Part shown: positions 5,606 through 6,635 of the stretch, piece after piece
How positions within the stretch are numbered: the first letter of the stretch is position 1
Layout of the letters: each line of letters starts with the position of its first letter
DNA from: Rhodoferax sp. UBA4127
GTDB taxonomy: Bacteria; Pseudomonadota; Gammaproteobacteria; Burkholderiales; Burkholderiaceae_C
DNA length: 6,635 nt
Direction of reading: 5' to 3'
Assembly: GCA_002381045.1 (NCBI GenBank)
Contig: DFWT01000207.1
Location: 1-6,635 of the forward strand
Position numbers and translations under genes: made by a program
Notes under the pieces: model-generated
Told to the model about the DNA's origin: nothing
Databases searched by the model: none
What the model saw: the letters and a program-made list of their open reading frames with translations, nothing else

Positions 5606-5610
5606 TGGTC

Positions 5611-6405
5611 ATGTCTGACTGGTTGTCGTACCCTTTGATGGCGTTGGTGCTGGTGTTGGCGAGCACGGCCTTGTTCTTTTTTACCCTGACCCGCGGGGCA
5701 CTGGTGATGCGCGGTGTCATGGGGCGCTTGACACATGCCTCAGCGCATGTGTACCCCATTTATTCCAACATGCGTCTGATCAAGTTGGTGGACTGGCAGC
5801 CCATCATCTCGGCGATTTTGTTGTTCCAGTACAGCCGGTTAGTGTCGATCATCACCCACGGGCTGCGCCATGATGACCTGCAAGGCAAGGACATCTTGAT
5901 CACTTCATGTGCCTTTGGCAACGTGATGCCCCGGGTGGTGAAGGCGGCCGTCAAATCGGGTGTGCGCCAGGTGGTGGTTGCCGACATCATTCAAAACGAA
6001 CTTGACCATGCCCGTACCAAGCTGGGTGACTATGAGGCGCAAACTGTGTACCGGCGCGACAACGCGGTGGCCATGCAGCAAACCAGCGCCAGTGTGCAGG
6101 CCAACGTTATTTTTTTCCTGCTGCATGAACTGCCGCATGAATTGAAGGTGGATGCGCTCAACGAAGCCATGCGGGTACTGGCGCCGGGTGGCAAGCTGTA
6201 CTTGGGCGAGTTTCATCGCCCCAGCCCACTGCTGATGCGCATGTTGAGCTGGACCTATTTCAAGGTGTTTGAGCCCTACGGCTTGGCACTTTGGGACAGC
6301 CATGACCCGGTGCAGCAATTGCAAGCCATGCCGGGTGTGCGCTGCGAGCGGCACACTGCGTTTTTTGGCAACTTCCAAGTGATTGTGGCCACCAAGGCCG
6401 GTTAA
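5611..6405 (+). CDS. rquA: RquA-like rhodoquinone biosynthesis protein (SAM-dependent methyltransferase fold)
   Basis: A 264-residue protein of class I methyltransferase fold that resembles RquA. RquA converts ubiquinone to rhodoquinone, replacing a methoxy group with an amino group supplied by SAM; rhodoquinone feeds electrons to fumarate reduction without oxygen. Residues 5-28 are hydrophobic, a likely membrane anchor. A family-like segment VDWQPIISAILLFQYSRL follows (60-77), then ILITSCAFGNVMPRVV (95-110), in the place of RquA's C-V-Y-G-D motif, without the GxGxG of ordinary methyltransferases, VVADIIQNEL (122-131), FFLLHELP (168-175), LAPGGKLYLGEFHRP (190-204; RquA has D-Y-H-R-P) and FEPYGLALW (220-228). 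Motif order and the C-terminal FFGNFQVIVATK fit RquA. Its motif I has Asn for Asp, so a divergent RquA or a related quinone or lipid methyltransferase is possible. It ends tail to tail with priA, one base apart, and may be oxygen-regulated. Confidence 0.65.
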   Translation: MSDWLSYPLMALVLVLASTALFFFTLTRGALVMRGVMGRLTHASAHVYPIYSNMRLIKLVDWQPIISAILLFQYSRLVSIITHGLRHDDLQGKDILITSCAFGNVMPRVVKAAVKSGVRQVVVADIIQNELDHARTKLGDYEAQTVYRRDNAVAMQQTSASVQANVIFFLLHELPHELKVDALNEAMRVLAPGGKLYLGEFHRPSPLLMRMLSWTYFKVFEPYGLALWDSHDPVQQLQAMPGVRCERHTAFFGNFQVIVATKAG

Positions 6406-6406
6406 A

Positions 6407-6635
6407 TCAAATGGCCAGCGGGTCGACGTCGATGGCCCAGCGCATCACGCCCCTGCACTCCGGCTGGGTTTTGGTCTGGTGCAACACGGTCTGCCAGGCA
6501 TTCAAAAACTTTTGCAGCGCCGTGCGCGAGTGGCTTTCAATCAGCATCTGGGCGCGCTCGGTGTCGGCGATGCGGGCGATGCTCATGGGCACCGCCGGGT
6601 AGAGAGTGATGTGGGGCAGAAGTGCCTTGGTGACA
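6407..6635 (-). CDS. priA: Primosomal protein N' (PriA helicase), C-terminal end
   Basis: The last ~75 residues of PriA, the 3'-to-5' DNA helicase that reloads the replisome at stalled forks. The frame runs off the right edge of the window (PriA is about 700 residues). Diagnostic pieces are LPHITLYPAVPMSIARIADTERAQMLIES, SRTALQKFLNAW and the terminal RWAIDVDPLAI, typical of the PriA C-terminal domain. The GTG at 6592 is internal, not a start. The TGA stop (6409-6407) lies one base from the stop of the convergent rquA-like gene, and no terminator hairpin separates them, so the two transcripts probably overlap at their 3' ends. Confidence 0.93.
   Translation of the reverse strand, partial: VTKALLPHITLYPAVPMSIARIADTERAQMLIESHSRTALQKFLNAWQTVLHQTKTQPECRGVMRWAIDVDPLAI

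Noticed and set aside
5523..6405. A novel defence or mobile system in the permease-rquA region
   Set aside because: No nuclease, toxin-antitoxin, reverse transcriptase or phage-like frames are present; the genes are metabolic and housekeeping.

Overview
The window looks like chromosomal DNA from a betaproteobacterium, most likely a Comamonadaceae member close to Rhodoferax or Polaromonas. This rests on protein style, high GC, the gene set (GTP-type PEP carboxykinase, PgpA, PncC, PriA, a rhodoquinone-type RquA relative) and a short intergenic element I associate with that family. The genus is inference.

Layout. Positions 1-788 hold the 3' end of pckG on the plus strand, followed by a terminator-like hairpin. 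A minus-strand block follows, read from right to left: pgpA (4426-3833), pncC (3833-3270, start overlapping the pgpA stop), a secreted OB-fold protein gene (copy B, 3258-2563), a second copy of that gene (copy A, 2294-1566) and a LysE-type exporter gene (about 1499-903). Divergent from pgpA is an AEC-family permease (4511-5476, plus). Next is an RquA-like gene (5611-6405, plus), which ends tail to tail with the 3' end of priA (6635-6407, minus).

The most informative structure is the interval between the two OB-fold gene copies. It is not random spacer. It contains a decayed copy of the last third-of-a-kilobase or less of pncC (about 2295-2410) joined to a decayed copy of the first ~30 codons of lysE (about 2411-2500). 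The segment 'pncC 3' end - OB-fold gene - intergenic element - lysE 5' end' was therefore duplicated in tandem with a period of about 1 kb (997 bases measured at the two stop codons). Both secreted-protein copies stayed open while the flanking gene fragments eroded. The ancestral order was pgpA-pncC-OB gene-lysE.

The second point of interest is the RquA-like gene. It has a membrane-anchor N-terminus, lacks the canonical glycine-rich SAM motif, and is preceded by an FNR/Anr-like palindrome centred about 41.5 bases upstream of the start predicted from a 5/6 -10 hexamer. That is the classical class II activator position and would fit oxygen-responsive rhodoquinone synthesis.

No RNA genes, CRISPR arrays, insertion sequences or phage genes were seen.
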